Origin: a virus
Strand: one strand, 5' to 3'
DNA length: 53,900 bases
Virus record (IMG/VR): IMGVR_UViG_3300030107_003563
Location: 1-53,900 of that record
This document shows positions 19,316 through 29,295 of the stretch, piece by piece. A program made the position numbers and the translations under genes. The number at the start of each line of letters is the position of its first letter. Position 1 is the first letter of the stretch. The notes beneath the pieces were generated by a model. The model had not been told where the DNA came from. It saw only the letters and a program-made list of their open reading frames with translations, and did not search any database.

Positions 19316-21528
19316 TGTACGAGCAAAATTTAGTTAAAACAATAGAACCTATTAAACGCACGACTATAAGTCGGCTTAACAAATCTAAAAAATGGAAATA
19401 TGGATATGATAAAGAACACGATATCGTGGTTATCTCTAAAACTGGAAAAATTGGTGAAGTGGTTGAAATTCAAAACTTGCGAATTGGCTTGCCGTTGGAA
19501 CCAAAAAGAGTGTATATGCATCCCAAAAACAAATGGGAAAAAATAGAGTATCCAAAAGAATTAAATAGATTAAAAAATATATTTGATTGGAGAGCATACC
19601 CTGAAGAGCAAAAAGATCAGTGGTATGAGTATATAGACGAAGAGTTTAAGAGAAGAGAAGAAGGGTTTTGGTTTATGAACAATAGTAAGCCAACTTATAT
19701 AACAGGTACACATTATATGTATCTTCAATGGAGCAAGATAGATGTAGGCGCTCCAGATTTTAGAGAAGCAAATAGACTGTTTTATATCTTTTGGGAGGCA
19801 TGTAAAGCTGACAAAAGATGTTATGGTATGTGTTACCTAAAGAACAGAAGATCAGGATTTTCGTTTATGTCATCTGCAGAAACAGTTAACTTAGCCACAC
19901 TTGCAAGTGATAGTAGATACGGTATACTATCTAAAACAGGTTCTGATGCTAAGAAAATGTTTACAGACAAAGTCGTACCGATTAGTATAAACTATCCTTT
20001 TTTCTTTAAACCTATACAGGACGGTATGGATCGTCCAAAATCAGAGCTTGCCTATAGAGTTCCTGCTAGTAAGTTTACAAGAAAGAAAATTACTTCAAAC
20101 GAACAACTTGAAGATTTGCAAGGGTTAGATACGACTATAGATTGGAAAAATACTGGTGACAATAGTTATGACGGTGAAAAACTTAACTTACTAGTACATG
20201 ATGAAAGTGGTAAGTGGGAAAGACCTGATAATATATTAAACAATTGGAGAGTTACAAAAACATGTTTGAGATTAGGTAGTAAGATAGTTGGTAAGTGTAT
20301 GATGGGTAGTACATCTAACGCTTTAGATAAAGGGGGTGATAACTTTAAAAAATTATACAATGCATCAGATGTCACTAAAAGAAATAGAAATGGTCAAACA
20401 AAATCTGGTTTATATTCTTTGTTTATCCCAATGGAATGGAACTACGAAGGATTTATTGACGAGTATGGAGTTCCAGTATTCACTACTCCTGACACAGACG
20501 TGTTTGCCCCAGATGGCGAACTAATAGATATAGGCGTAGTAGATAGTTGGCAAAATGAAGTTGATGGTTTAAAAGGAGATCATGATGCTTTAAACGAGTT
20601 TTACAGACAGTTTCCAAGAACTGAAGAACACGCGTTTAGAGATGAAGCTTTAAATAGTATATTTAATTTAGTAAAAATATACGAACAAATAGATTATAAT
20701 GATGGAATAGGAAATGATGCTGTAGTATCTACAGGTAATTTTCAATGGGTAAATGGAGTTAAGGATACACAAGTTATATTTTATCCAGATCCAAAAGGTA
20801 GATTTAAGGTAAGTTGGGTGCCACCGTCTCATTTGCAAAATAAAATTATAGCAAAGAATGGAGTTAAATATCCTGGTAATGAGCACATAGGTGCTTTTGG
20901 TTGTGACTCATATGATATATCAGGAACAGTGGACGGTAGAGGATCTAATGGAGCGCTACACGGTTTAACTAAATTTTCAATGGAAGAAGCGCCTTCTAGT
21001 TCTTTTTTCTTAGAATATATAGCTAGACCACAAACCGCTGAGATGTTTTTTGAAGATGTGTTGATGGCATTAGTGTTTTACGGCATGCCAATACTTGCGG
21101 AAAACAATAAACCTAGACTTTTATACTATCTTAGAAGAAGAGGTTATAGAGGCTACTCAATGAACAGACCAGATAAAACATGGAAAAAATTATCTATAGC
21201 AGAAAAAGAAATAGGTGGTATACCAAACTCTAGTGAAGATATAAAACAAGCCCACGCTGCTGCTATAGAAATGTACATACAAGATAGAGTGGGTTTACAG
21301 TCTAACGGTAACTACGGCACGATGTATTTTAACCGCACGTTAAACGATTGGGCTAAATTTGATATAAACAAGAGAACAAAATTTGATGCCGCGATTAGCT
21401 CTGGTTTAGCCATAATGGCATGTAATAGACATTTGTACGCGCCAAATGCTAGGATTGAAAGACAAAAACTAAATATAAGCATAGCCAGATATAAAAACGA
21501 CGGCAATGTATCTAAAATAATTAAATAG
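19315..21528 (+). CDS. Terminase large subunit
   Basis: A 737-residue DNA-packaging motor. The ATPase domain carries a deviant Walker A, CYLKNRRSGFSFMSS (about 174-188), and Walker B LNLLVHDES (about 290-298, Asp and Glu). The C-terminal RNase H-like nuclease shows GAFGCDSYDISG with an acidic residue near 531 and a late acidic strand FDAAISSGLAIMAC near 690. Such proteins pump DNA into the prohead and cut concatemers. RRSG replaces the usual GKS/T of Walker A. It is followed five bases later by the portal gene. Confidence 0.92.
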   Translation: MYEQNLVKTIEPIKRTTISRLNKSKKWKYGYDKEHDIVVISKTGKIGEVVEIQNLRIGLPLEPKRVYMHPKNKWEKIEYPKELNRLKNIFDWRAYPEEQKDQWYEYIDEEFKRREEGFWFMNNSKPTYITGTHYMYLQWSKIDVGAPDFREANRLFYIFWEACKADKRCYGMCYLKNRRSGFSFMSSAETVNLATLASDSRYGILSKTGSDAKKMFTDKVVPISINYPFFFKPIQDGMDRPKSELAYRVPASKFTRKKITSNEQLEDLQGLDTTIDWKNTGDNSYDGEKLNLLVHDESGKWERPDNILNNWRVTKTCLRLGSKIVGKCMMGSTSNALDKGGDNFKKLYNASDVTKRNRNGQTKSGLYSLFIPMEWNYEGFIDEYGVPVFTTPDTDVFAPDGELIDIGVVDSWQNEVDGLKGDHDALNEFYRQFPRTEEHAFRDEALNSIFNLVKIYEQIDYNDGIGNDAVVSTGNFQWVNGVKDTQVIFYPDPKGRFKVSWVPPSHLQNKIIAKNGVKYPGNEHIGAFGCDSYDISGTVDGRGSNGALHGLTKFSMEEAPSSSFFLEYIARPQTAEMFFEDVLMALVFYGMPILAENNKPRLLYYLRRRGYRGYSMNRPDKTWKKLSIAEKEIGGIPNSSEDIKQAHAAAIEMYIQDRVGLQSNGNYGTMYFNRTLNDWAKFDINKRTKFDAAISSGLAIMACNRHLYAPNARIERQKLNISIARYKNDGNVSKIIK

Positions 21529-21533
21529 CAAAT

Positions 21534-23963
21534 ATGTTAAGATCAGGTGTAAAAGGTAATTTCCCGAGTCAAGTTGTTAGTGATCTAGAAAAGATGACTG
21601 GCGAGTATGGTTTAGAGGTTGGAAAAGCTATCTCAGGGGAATGGTTTAATAATGGCACTTATAATAATAAGTATTTAAATACAGCTAATAATTTTCATAG
21701 CCTAAGATTATACTCTAGGGGAGAGCAATCTATACAAAAATATAAGGATGAGTTATCTATAAACGGTGATTTGTCCTATTTAAATTTAGACTGGAAGCCT
21801 GTTCCAATTATACCTAAGTTTGTAGATATAGTTGTTAACGGAATGGCTGAAAGAATGTATGATATAAAAGCATACTCACAAGACCCTCATGGTGTAAGCA
21901 AGAGAACTGAGTATATGGAGTCTTTGTTAGGAGATTACCAAACTAAAGATTTAAACGCTTTAGTAGAAGAAACATTAGGTATAAGCTTAAATGAAAACGA
22001 CAAAGCAATGATACCGGCCTCAGAACAAGAGCTAGATCTACACATGCAGTTAACATATAAACAAGCCGTAGAAATAGCTGAAGAACAAGCTTTAAACGTT
22101 TTATTAGAAGGTAACAGATATGAGTTGATAAAAAAGAGATTTTATCACGACCTCACGGTATTAGGTATTGGCGCTATAAAGACAACTTTTAACCCTAGCG
22201 AGGGTGTTAAGGTAGATTACGTTGATCCAGCTAATTTAGTTTATTCTTATACAGAGTCTCCATATTTTGAAGATATATACTATGTTGGTGAGGTAAAAGA
22301 AATACCTATAAACGAACTAGTGAAACAGTTTCCAGATTTAACACATGAGAACTTAGAAGAGATAATAGATAACTCTGGTGGAAATAAAAATGCTTATAAG
22401 TTTGAAAGCGAAAGCGATGGTGACAATAACAAGGTTTCTGTTTTGTATTTTAACTATAAAACTCATATGAATGAGGTTTATAAAATGAAGCAAACAAAGA
22501 GTGGAGGGGAAAAAGCTATAGAAAAAGATGATACGTTTAATCCACCTGAAAATAAAGAAGGAGACTATAGCGCTTTAAAAAGATGTGTAGAGGTTTTGTT
22601 TGAAGGCGCTATGATTTTAGGTAGTGATAAATTACTTAAATGGGAGATAGCGGAAAATATGATGCGCCCTAAAAGTGATTTTACTAAAGTTAAAATGAAT
22701 TATGCTATAGTTGCACCTAGAATATATAATGGTAAAATAGAATCATTAGTTAGTAGAATAACAGGTTTTGCTGATATGATACAATTAACCCACTTAAAAC
22801 TACAGCAAGTTATGTCTCGCATGGTTCCAGATGGAATTTATTTAGATGCAGATGGACTTGCTGAAATAGATTTAGGTAATGGTACTAATTATAACCCACA
22901 AGAAGCTTTAAACATGTTCTTCCAAACTGGTAGTATAATTGGTAGATCGATGACTAGTGATGGGGAAATGAATCCGGGTAAAATGCCTATTCAAGAAATA
23001 CAGTCTAGTAATGGTGGTGCTAAAATGCAGAGTTTAATACAAACATACAACTATTATTTACAGATGATAAGAGATGTCACTGGATTAAATGAGGCTAGAG
23101 ATGGTGCTATGCCTGATAAATATTCTTTAGTTGGTGTACAAAAGTTAGCAGCTGCAAATTCTAACACAGCAACTAGACATCTATTGCAAGCTGGTTTGTT
23201 CTTAACACAAGAAGTATGTGAAGCTTTATCGCTTAGGATATCTGACATACTAGAGTACTCACCAACAAAAAATGCTTTTATACAACAAATAGGCGCTCAT
23301 AATGTTGCTACTTTAGATGAAATGTCAGAGTTACATCTATATGATTTTGGTATATTTATAGACTTGATGCCAGATGAAGAAGAAAAACAATTATTAGAAA
23401 ACAACATACAAGCGGCTTTAGCACAACAAACTATAGATATAGAAGATGCTATTGATCTTAGAGAGATAAGAAGTGTTAAGTTAGCGAATCAACTGCTAAA
23501 AGTACGTAGAAAAAAGAAATTAGAAAGAGATCAAAAGATACAACAAGAAAATATACTTGCTCAATCTCAAGCTAATATACAAACGCAACAGGCATCTGCT
23601 CAAATGGAAATACAGAAAAAACAATCTGAATCCCAGTCAATGCAGGAATTAGAGTCTATTAAAGCTAAATTTGAATCTGAAAGAATGATGCAAGAAACAG
23701 AGCTTAAAAAACAATTAATGGATCATGAGTTTGAAATTAAGATTAGAATAGCAAAACTAGAAGCTGACGCTATGAAAGCTAAAGAAGATGGTAAAGAAGA
23801 TAGAAAAGACAAAAGAACTAAAATACAGGCCACGCAGCAATCAGAACTTATAGATCAAAGGAAGAACGATAAACCACCTAAAAACTTTGAATCAGATGTT
23901 TTAGGTGGAGGAGCAGGGGTACCACCTCTACCAGGAGTAGGTGACCCACTTATGGGTGTGTAA
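21534..23963 (+). CDS. Portal protein
   Basis: An 809-residue portal. It lies immediately after the large terminase and before scaffold and capsid. Typical features are the N-terminal wing (YLNLDWKPVPIIPKFVDIVV), the long helical stem region (VSRITGFADMIQLTHLKLQQ) and a C-terminal Gln/Lys/Glu-rich coiled coil (about 660-780) that ends in a Pro/Gly tail. It forms the ring through which DNA enters. The size suits podovirus-type portals with long barrel extensions. Confidence 0.9.
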   Translation: MLRSGVKGNFPSQVVSDLEKMTGEYGLEVGKAISGEWFNNGTYNNKYLNTANNFHSLRLYSRGEQSIQKYKDELSINGDLSYLNLDWKPVPIIPKFVDIVVNGMAERMYDIKAYSQDPHGVSKRTEYMESLLGDYQTKDLNALVEETLGISLNENDKAMIPASEQELDLHMQLTYKQAVEIAEEQALNVLLEGNRYELIKKRFYHDLTVLGIGAIKTTFNPSEGVKVDYVDPANLVYSYTESPYFEDIYYVGEVKEIPINELVKQFPDLTHENLEEIIDNSGGNKNAYKFESESDGDNNKVSVLYFNYKTHMNEVYKMKQTKSGGEKAIEKDDTFNPPENKEGDYSALKRCVEVLFEGAMILGSDKLLKWEIAENMMRPKSDFTKVKMNYAIVAPRIYNGKIESLVSRITGFADMIQLTHLKLQQVMSRMVPDGIYLDADGLAEIDLGNGTNYNPQEALNMFFQTGSIIGRSMTSDGEMNPGKMPIQEIQSSNGGAKMQSLIQTYNYYLQMIRDVTGLNEARDGAMPDKYSLVGVQKLAAANSNTATRHLLQAGLFLTQEVCEALSLRISDILEYSPTKNAFIQQIGAHNVATLDEMSELHLYDFGIFIDLMPDEEEKQLLENNIQAALAQQTIDIEDAIDLREIRSVKLANQLLKVRRKKKLERDQKIQQENILAQSQANIQTQQASAQMEIQKKQSESQSMQELESIKAKFESERMMQETELKKQLMDHEFEIKIRIAKLEADAMKAKEDGKEDRKDKRTKIQATQQSELIDQRKNDKPPKNFESDVLGGGAGVPPLPGVGDPLMGV

Positions 23964-23990
23964 ATTTATTAACTATTATTATATTATATT

Positions 23991-25112
23991 ATGGAAGAAA
24001 ACAAAGAAAAAGAACTACCTAAAAAAGAGGAAGTACTAAGTCAACAAGAAAATACTAATGAAAAAGTAGAGGGTTTAAAAGTAAAAAAATCAAAAAGTAA
24101 AGAAATACCAGATATTGTTAAGGTAAAACTAACAAAGCCTACAGAGGAAGTTAAACCGGAAGTTACTAAAGTTGATTTGACTAACGCAAAGCCTGTTACA
24201 GAGGAAGTTGTAGAACAACCTGAAGTTGAGCAGCAACCTATAGTTGAAATTACAAATGAAGAACCAGTAAAACCTCAACTACCTCCACAGCCAGAATTAC
24301 CAGAAGGTATACAAAAGGTTGTTGATTTTATGAAAGACACTGGTGGTGATTTAAACGATTATATAAATCTAAATAGAAGTTTTGAAGATTATGGTGATGA
24401 TGATTTACTTAGATCGTATTATAAAGACACAAAACCTCATCTAAATGACGAAGAAATAAACTTTTTAGTACAGGAAAGTTTTGATTGGGATGAGAAAATA
24501 GATGACGAAAGAGATATAAAAAGAAAAAAATTAGCGTTAAAAGAGCAAGTTGCCAGCGCTAAAAGCCACCTGGACGGGCTAAAGTCCAAATACTATGAAG
24601 ATATTAAAATGGGGTCTAAGCTCACTGAAGAGCAACAAAACGCTATTAAATTCTTCAACGAGTCAAAAGAGAGACAACAAGCGTCAGAAAACGCGCAATC
24701 TATGTTTTTAGAACAAACTAATCAAGTGTTTAATGATGATTTTAAAGGCTTTGAATACAAAATTGGTGACAAAAGATTTAGATATAACGTGAGTGATACT
24801 GAAAAGGTGAAAACAACTCAAAGCGACATTAACAATTTCATAAGAAAGTTTCTTAATGAAAAAAATGAAATGGAAAACGCGAGTGGTTATCATAAAGGAT
24901 TATTTACAGCTATGAATTCCGATGCTATTGCTAATCATTTTTATGAACAAGGTAGAGCAGACGCTTTAAGAGAAAGTGTTGCAAAATCTAAAAACATTAA
25001 CATGGACCCTAGGCAATCACACAGTGGAGAGGTTAGGTCTGGTGTTAAAGTAAGAGTTTTAAATGATAATCCAAATGACTTTAAACAATTTAAAATTAGA
25101 AAAAATAAATAA
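23991..25112 (+). CDS. Scaffold protein
   Basis: A 373-residue acidic protein between portal and capsid. The N-terminal ~105 residues are a disordered Lys/Glu/Pro/Val-rich tract (VEQPEVEQQPIVEITNEEPV); the centre is helical and coiled; the C-terminus is short and basic (FKQFKIRKNK). This composition, and the place in the cassette, fit a scaffold that directs prohead assembly and then leaves. No protease motif is present, so a fused maturation protease is unlikely. Confidence 0.8.
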   Translation: MEENKEKELPKKEEVLSQQENTNEKVEGLKVKKSKSKEIPDIVKVKLTKPTEEVKPEVTKVDLTNAKPVTEEVVEQPEVEQQPIVEITNEEPVKPQLPPQPELPEGIQKVVDFMKDTGGDLNDYINLNRSFEDYGDDDLLRSYYKDTKPHLNDEEINFLVQESFDWDEKIDDERDIKRKKLALKEQVASAKSHLDGLKSKYYEDIKMGSKLTEEQQNAIKFFNESKERQQASENAQSMFLEQTNQVFNDDFKGFEYKIGDKRFRYNVSDTEKVKTTQSDINNFIRKFLNEKNEMENASGYHKGLFTAMNSDAIANHFYEQGRADALRESVAKSKNINMDPRQSHSGEVRSGVKVRVLNDNPNDFKQFKIRKNK

Positions 25113-25130
25113 CTTAAAAACAATTAAAAA

Positions 25131-26564
25131 ATGGCAATTACAGCAGGATCTCAGACTAGAGCTGCAGCAATACAAGCAGCTACATCTGAAAATTATTTAG
25201 ACATCCAAAATAATGGATGGGCACAGCAGTACTTACCTGACTTGATGGAAAAAGAAGCTGAGGTTTTCGGTAAGAGAACTATATCAGGTTTTTTAGCACA
25301 AGTTTCAGCGGAGGAAGCTATGCAATCAGACCAAGTTATTTGGTCAGAACAAGGTAGATTACATCTTTCATACAAATGTGATATGGTAGACGTTACAGCT
25401 AGTACAATCAATATTACTCATAATATTGATGATGTAGCACAAACAACTACACATGGTATTAGAGTTGGTGATCAAGTATTAATCGCTGGTGGTGGACAAA
25501 CTGTTACAGCTCGTGTAAGCGTTGCTGCAGCTGGTAACCAAACTATTACTGTACAACCTTACGGTTATGAACATATGACAAACGCAGGTTTTGTTAATGG
25601 TGATAACACTTGTACTATACTAGTATTTGGTTCTGAAAACGCAAAAGGAACTAGTTATGTTGGTGGTAGAGCTAATAAGCCTTCTTTCACTACATTTACT
25701 AACAAACCAATTATTTTAAAAGATATGTATGAAGTTTCAGGATCTGATGCTTCTCAAATCGGTTGGGTTGAAGTTTCTGGTGAAGATGGACAAAACGGTT
25801 ACTTATGGTACTTAAAAGCTGAAGGTGATACTAGAGCAAGATTTACTGATTACTTAGAAATGAGTATGATTGAATCTGAGAAAGTTCACGCTGATTCTGC
25901 TATCGCATTACCAACTGATGGTGGCGCTGGTACAGCGGGTACAGAAGGTTTATTCGCGGCTATTACATCTAGAGGTCATCAATCATCTGGTGTTACTGGT
26001 GTTAACGCAGCTACTGATTTAGCAGAATTTGATGCTATTTTAGCTGAGTTTGACAAAAACGGTGCTATCGAAGAAAACATGCTATTTGTAAACAGAGCTA
26101 CTAGTTTAGCAATGGATGACATGTTAGCTTCTATGAATTCTTACGGAGCTGGAGGTACTTCTTATGGAGTATTTGACAACGAAGAAGATATGGCACTTAA
26201 TTTAGGTTTCTCTGGTTTCAGAAGAGGTTCTTATGACTTCTATAAGTCTGACTGGAAATACTTAAATGATTTAGCAACTAGAGGTGGTATTAACGCTGCT
26301 GCTACTGGTGGTGAGGCTATCAGAGGGGTTGTAATCCCAGCTGGTGTATCTTCAGTTTATGATGAGCAATTAGGTAAAAACCTAAAACGTCCATTCTTAC
26401 ACGTTAGATACAGAGCTTCTCAAGCAGAAAGCAGAAAAATGAAAACTTGGGTAACAGGTTCAGTTGGAGCGCTTACTTCTGACTTAGATGCTATGACAGT
26501 CAACTTCTTATCTGAAAGATGTATGGTTGTTCAAGGTGCTAATAACTTCATGTTATTAAACTAA
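25131..26564 (+). CDS. Major capsid protein
   Basis: A 477-residue protein following the scaffold and followed by a strong terminator. The sequence is rich in Ala, Gly, Thr and beta strands, with codon use visibly shifted to GCT/GGT/ACT-type codons, as expected of the most abundant virion protein. The helical stretch DYLEMSMIESEKVHADSAIA and the terminal LSERCMVVQGANNFMLLN suit an HK97-fold capsid. No N-terminal delta domain or processing site is obvious. Confidence 0.88.
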   Translation: MAITAGSQTRAAAIQAATSENYLDIQNNGWAQQYLPDLMEKEAEVFGKRTISGFLAQVSAEEAMQSDQVIWSEQGRLHLSYKCDMVDVTASTINITHNIDDVAQTTTHGIRVGDQVLIAGGGQTVTARVSVAAAGNQTITVQPYGYEHMTNAGFVNGDNTCTILVFGSENAKGTSYVGGRANKPSFTTFTNKPIILKDMYEVSGSDASQIGWVEVSGEDGQNGYLWYLKAEGDTRARFTDYLEMSMIESEKVHADSAIALPTDGGAGTAGTEGLFAAITSRGHQSSGVTGVNAATDLAEFDAILAEFDKNGAIEENMLFVNRATSLAMDDMLASMNSYGAGGTSYGVFDNEEDMALNLGFSGFRRGSYDFYKSDWKYLNDLATRGGINAAATGGEAIRGVVIPAGVSSVYDEQLGKNLKRPFLHVRYRASQAESRKMKTWVTGSVGALTSDLDAMTVNFLSERCMVVQGANNFMLLN

Positions 26565-26577
26565 GCAATTTTTAAAA

Positions 26578-26606
26578 GACCGGGGCTTCGGCCTCGGCCT
26601 TTTATT
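26578..26606 (+). terminator. Rho-independent terminator after the capsid gene
   Basis: GACCGGGGC-TTCG-GCCTCGGCC, a GC-rich hairpin with a UUCG loop (seven consecutive pairs including one G-T), followed by TTTTATTTTATT. It lies 14 bases after the capsid stop. It would separate capsid-level transcription from downstream tail genes or stabilise the capsid message. Confidence 0.85.
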
Positions 26607-26632
26607 TTATTAATTTTATTATATATTATATT

Positions 26633-27460
26633 ATGGCAAAAAAACAAGAAACAAAAACAAAAGTGGAAACAACTCCACCGGTTATAGAGCAACCAAAAGT
26701 TGAAACAAAGGTTATGGAAAAACCATTACCTAAAAAAGATACTTGGGAGATTAAAGATAGAACTTATTTGCTAAAAAACGGACAAAAACCGTTAAGTAAA
26801 TCTATTAAAGCAGCCAATATTTATTGGTTTGACGAAAAATTAGGACACGAAAGAGAACTTAAATATTGCGAAAACCAAAGAACTCCATTTGTAGATGAGA
26901 TGAAAGGAGACCAAAGATTATCACATATTATTTTTAGAGCTGGAGTATTACGGGTACCTAAAAACAAAGTAGTTTTACAGAAATTACTATCTTTATACCA
27001 CCCACATAGAGATAAAATATTTTACGAGTTAAAACCTCAAAAAATAGCGGAGCATCAAGTTAATTTTATAGAAATGGAAATAAAAGCTCTTAACGCGGCT
27101 ATGGAGTTAGATATAGATATGGCTGAAGCAGTTATGAGGGCTGAGATTGGTTCTAAGGTGTCTAAGATGAGTTCTAAGGAGATAAAAAGAGATTTATTAG
27201 TATTTGCTAAAAGAAATCCAATGTTATTCTTAGAGTTAGTTACTGATGAAAATGTAATGCTTAGAAACTTTGGTATTAGAGCTACAGAAATGAACATATT
27301 AAAGTTATCTCAAGACCAAAGAACGTTTACCTGGGGATCTAACGATAGAAAATTATTTACAGTTCCTTTTGATGAACACCCATACTCAGCGTTAGCAGCT
27401 TGGTTTAAAACCGATGAGGGAATGGAGGTTTATTCAAATATTGAAAAAAGATTAAAATAA
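26633..27460 (+). CDS. Unknown virion-module protein, 275 aa
   Basis: Begins with a Lys/Thr/Val/Pro-rich disordered tail (MAKKQETKTKVETTPPVIEQ), then a mostly helical domain of ~230 residues (EMKGDQRLSHIIFRAGVLRV; KNKVVLQKLLSLYHPHRDKI). It sits directly after the capsid terminator. Head-completion or minor-capsid roles are plausible by position only. Confidence 0.7.
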   Translation: MAKKQETKTKVETTPPVIEQPKVETKVMEKPLPKKDTWEIKDRTYLLKNGQKPLSKSIKAANIYWFDEKLGHERELKYCENQRTPFVDEMKGDQRLSHIIFRAGVLRVPKNKVVLQKLLSLYHPHRDKIFYELKPQKIAEHQVNFIEMEIKALNAAMELDIDMAEAVMRAEIGSKVSKMSSKEIKRDLLVFAKRNPMLFLELVTDENVMLRNFGIRATEMNILKLSQDQRTFTWGSNDRKLFTVPFDEHPYSALAAWFKTDEGMEVYSNIEKRLK

Positions 27461-27474
27461 CAATAACAAGTAGA

Positions 27475-27498
27475 GCAACCATCTTAACGGGTGGTTGC
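27475..27498 (+). other. Hairpin in the gap before the small KDCGC gene
   Basis: GCAACCATC with GGTGGTTGC (nine pairs including one G-T) around a 6-base TTAACG loop. It has no T-run after it, so it may be a translational or processing element for the following small gene. A GTG at 27491 inside the hairpin could be read as a start, but the ATG at 27518 is a better one. Confidence 0.5.
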
Positions 27499-27517
27499 AA
27501 TACTAAAATCAAATAAT

Positions 27518-27691
27518 ATGAAATCAAAAGGTTTAGGAGACTCAGTAGAAAAATTTACATCAGCCACGGGAATAAAATCTTTTACAAAAATATTGGCCGA
27601 TAATGGAATATTTGGTAAAAAGAAAGATTGTGGTTGTTCAAAAAGAAAGGAAGCTTTAAACAAAGCTTTTCCTTATAAAAATAAAAAATAA
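27518..27691 (+). CDS. Small Cys-rich protein after capsid, 57 aa
   Basis: The ATG at 27518 (MKSKGLGDSVEKFTSATGIK) is preferred over the upstream GTG at 27491. The protein has GLGDSVEKFTSATGIKSF and, near the C-terminus, KKKDCGCSKRKEALNKAFPY. Short proteins with a GLGD...ATGIK start and a K-DCGC-(x)RKExLNKxFPY end are familiar from marine phage genomes; their role is not known. The CGC pair could bind metal. Confidence 0.78.
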   Translation: MKSKGLGDSVEKFTSATGIKSFTKILADNGIFGKKKDCGCSKRKEALNKAFPYKNKK

Positions 27692-27693
27692 AT

Positions 27694-28422
27694 ATGGCGA
27701 TAAGTGTAGATACAGTATATCAAAGAGTTTTAGCTTTAGCTAACAAAGAACAAAGAGGATACATAACACCTCAAGAATATAATTTGTTAGCAGAGCAAGC
27801 TCAATTATTAATATTTGAACAATACTTCCATGATATTGATAGATATTTAGAGGCTCACGGTAATAGTGGTGAGTATAGTGATAAAATAGACATTCTACAC
27901 GAAAAAATAGCCCCATTTGAACAATGGAAAGTAGCTATGTCAGCTGTAAGTGGTAACGAGGCCACTCTTCCAACAAGTACAGCTGTTCATAAATTAGGTA
28001 CAGTTTTTTATGCCGCTGGTACTTTTGATGTTGAAGTAGAACGTGTAGAGAAGAATGACTTACATTATTTAGAAAGAACCGCTTTAGCCGCGCCAACAGA
28101 CGATAGACCTGTTTATGTTAGAAAAACAGAAGCAATTGTTAAATTGTTTCCATCGTCACCAACAGTTGCTTACACTACTAGTAATGTAACTTGTAACTAT
28201 ATAGCAAAACCCGCGACTCCAGTTTGGGGTTATACGGTTGTAAATAATCAAGCTTTATATAATGCAGGATCATCTACTGATTTTGAGTTACAAGGTTCAG
28301 AGGAAGCTGAATTAGTATATAAAATACTAGAGCTAGCAGGAGTAACGTTAAACAAACCAGGTTTAACACAATTAGCAGCAAACGAAGATAATACTATAAC
28401 ACAATTAAAAAACATGCAATAG
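27694..28422 (+). CDS. Connector/adaptor-type tail protein, 242 aa
   Basis: A 242-residue protein with helical N- and C-terminal parts (SVDTVYQRVLALANKEQRGY; ELVYKILELAGVTLNKPGLT) around a beta-rich centre. Order after the capsid, and adjacency to the next connector-like gene, suggest a head-to-tail adaptor. No diagnostic motif was found. It ends directly before the next ATG. Confidence 0.6.
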   Translation: MAISVDTVYQRVLALANKEQRGYITPQEYNLLAEQAQLLIFEQYFHDIDRYLEAHGNSGEYSDKIDILHEKIAPFEQWKVAMSAVSGNEATLPTSTAVHKLGTVFYAAGTFDVEVERVEKNDLHYLERTALAAPTDDRPVYVRKTEAIVKLFPSSPTVAYTTSNVTCNYIAKPATPVWGYTVVNNQALYNAGSSTDFELQGSEEAELVYKILELAGVTLNKPGLTQLAANEDNTITQLKNMQ

Positions 28423-29292
28423 ATGGGATTAATAACACAAACAGGACAAGCATATTATACTGGTAGTAGTTTTGGAGATTATCAATTTACATCTTTAGAG
28501 CATATTATTAATCAATTTATAATTGCTTACGTAGGTGAAGATAAAATAATATCAAAAATAAGAAGAACAGACGTGGCTTTTCACGCTCAAAGAGCTTTGC
28601 AAGAACTATCGTTTGATACGTTTAAATCTACTAAGTCTCAAGAAATAACATTACCATCATCTTTAACAATGAAATTACCACAAGATTATGTTAATTATGT
28701 TAAAATTTCATGGAGTGATTCTAAAGGTGTTAAGCACGTAATACAACCTACATCAAAAACATCTAACCCAACAGACGTTGGTCAAGACGCTAATAACGAT
28801 TATACGTTTTCTACAAACGAATTAGTTACTGATACATCTTCAGAAACTTGGGAGAGCTACCAAGGTTTAACGCCAGTTTTGTTTGATGATGACGATTATG
28901 ACGATGATATATACGGCGCTTTGGTGGGACAAAGATATGGTATAGACCCAGAGCACTCACAGATAAACGGTACTTTTTATATGGATCCTAATACTGGTTT
29001 GATACACTTTAGTTCAAATTTAGCTGGAAAAACTATAGTATTAGATTATATAAGCGACAGTCTTGGTACTGATGCTGAAATGAAAGTTCATAAGTTTGCT
29101 GAAGAAGCTATGTACAAACATATTGCTTATGCTATATTATCAACGAGAGCTAACGTTCAAGAATATATAGTGCAAAGATTTAAAAGAGAAAGATTTGCTG
29201 AAACAAGAAAGGCAAAATTAAGGCTTTCAAATATTAAACTAGAAGAAATAACTCAAATTTTAAGAGGTAAATCAAAACACATTAAACACTAG
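28423..29292 (+). CDS. Head-tail connector-type protein, 289 aa
   Basis: A 289-residue protein opening with an alpha-helical section (IRRTDVAFHAQRALQELSFD), then beta domains (SLTMKLPQDYVNYVKISWSD) and a final helix with a basic tail. This helix-beta-helix pattern recalls the tail-tube/adaptor proteins of podoviruses (gp11-like). Function is inferred from layout and position only. Confidence 0.62.
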   Translation: MGLITQTGQAYYTGSSFGDYQFTSLEHIINQFIIAYVGEDKIISKIRRTDVAFHAQRALQELSFDTFKSTKSQEITLPSSLTMKLPQDYVNYVKISWSDSKGVKHVIQPTSKTSNPTDVGQDANNDYTFSTNELVTDTSSETWESYQGLTPVLFDDDDYDDDIYGALVGQRYGIDPEHSQINGTFYMDPNTGLIHFSSNLAGKTIVLDYISDSLGTDAEMKVHKFAEEAMYKHIAYAILSTRANVQEYIVQRFKRERFAETRKAKLRLSNIKLEEITQILRGKSKHIKH

Positions 29293-29295
29293 TAT

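Noticed and set aside
27491-27517. GTG start for the KDCGC protein.
   Set aside because: The codon lies inside a 9-bp hairpin and adds nine residues not in keeping with the conserved GLGD start; the ATG at 27518 is better.
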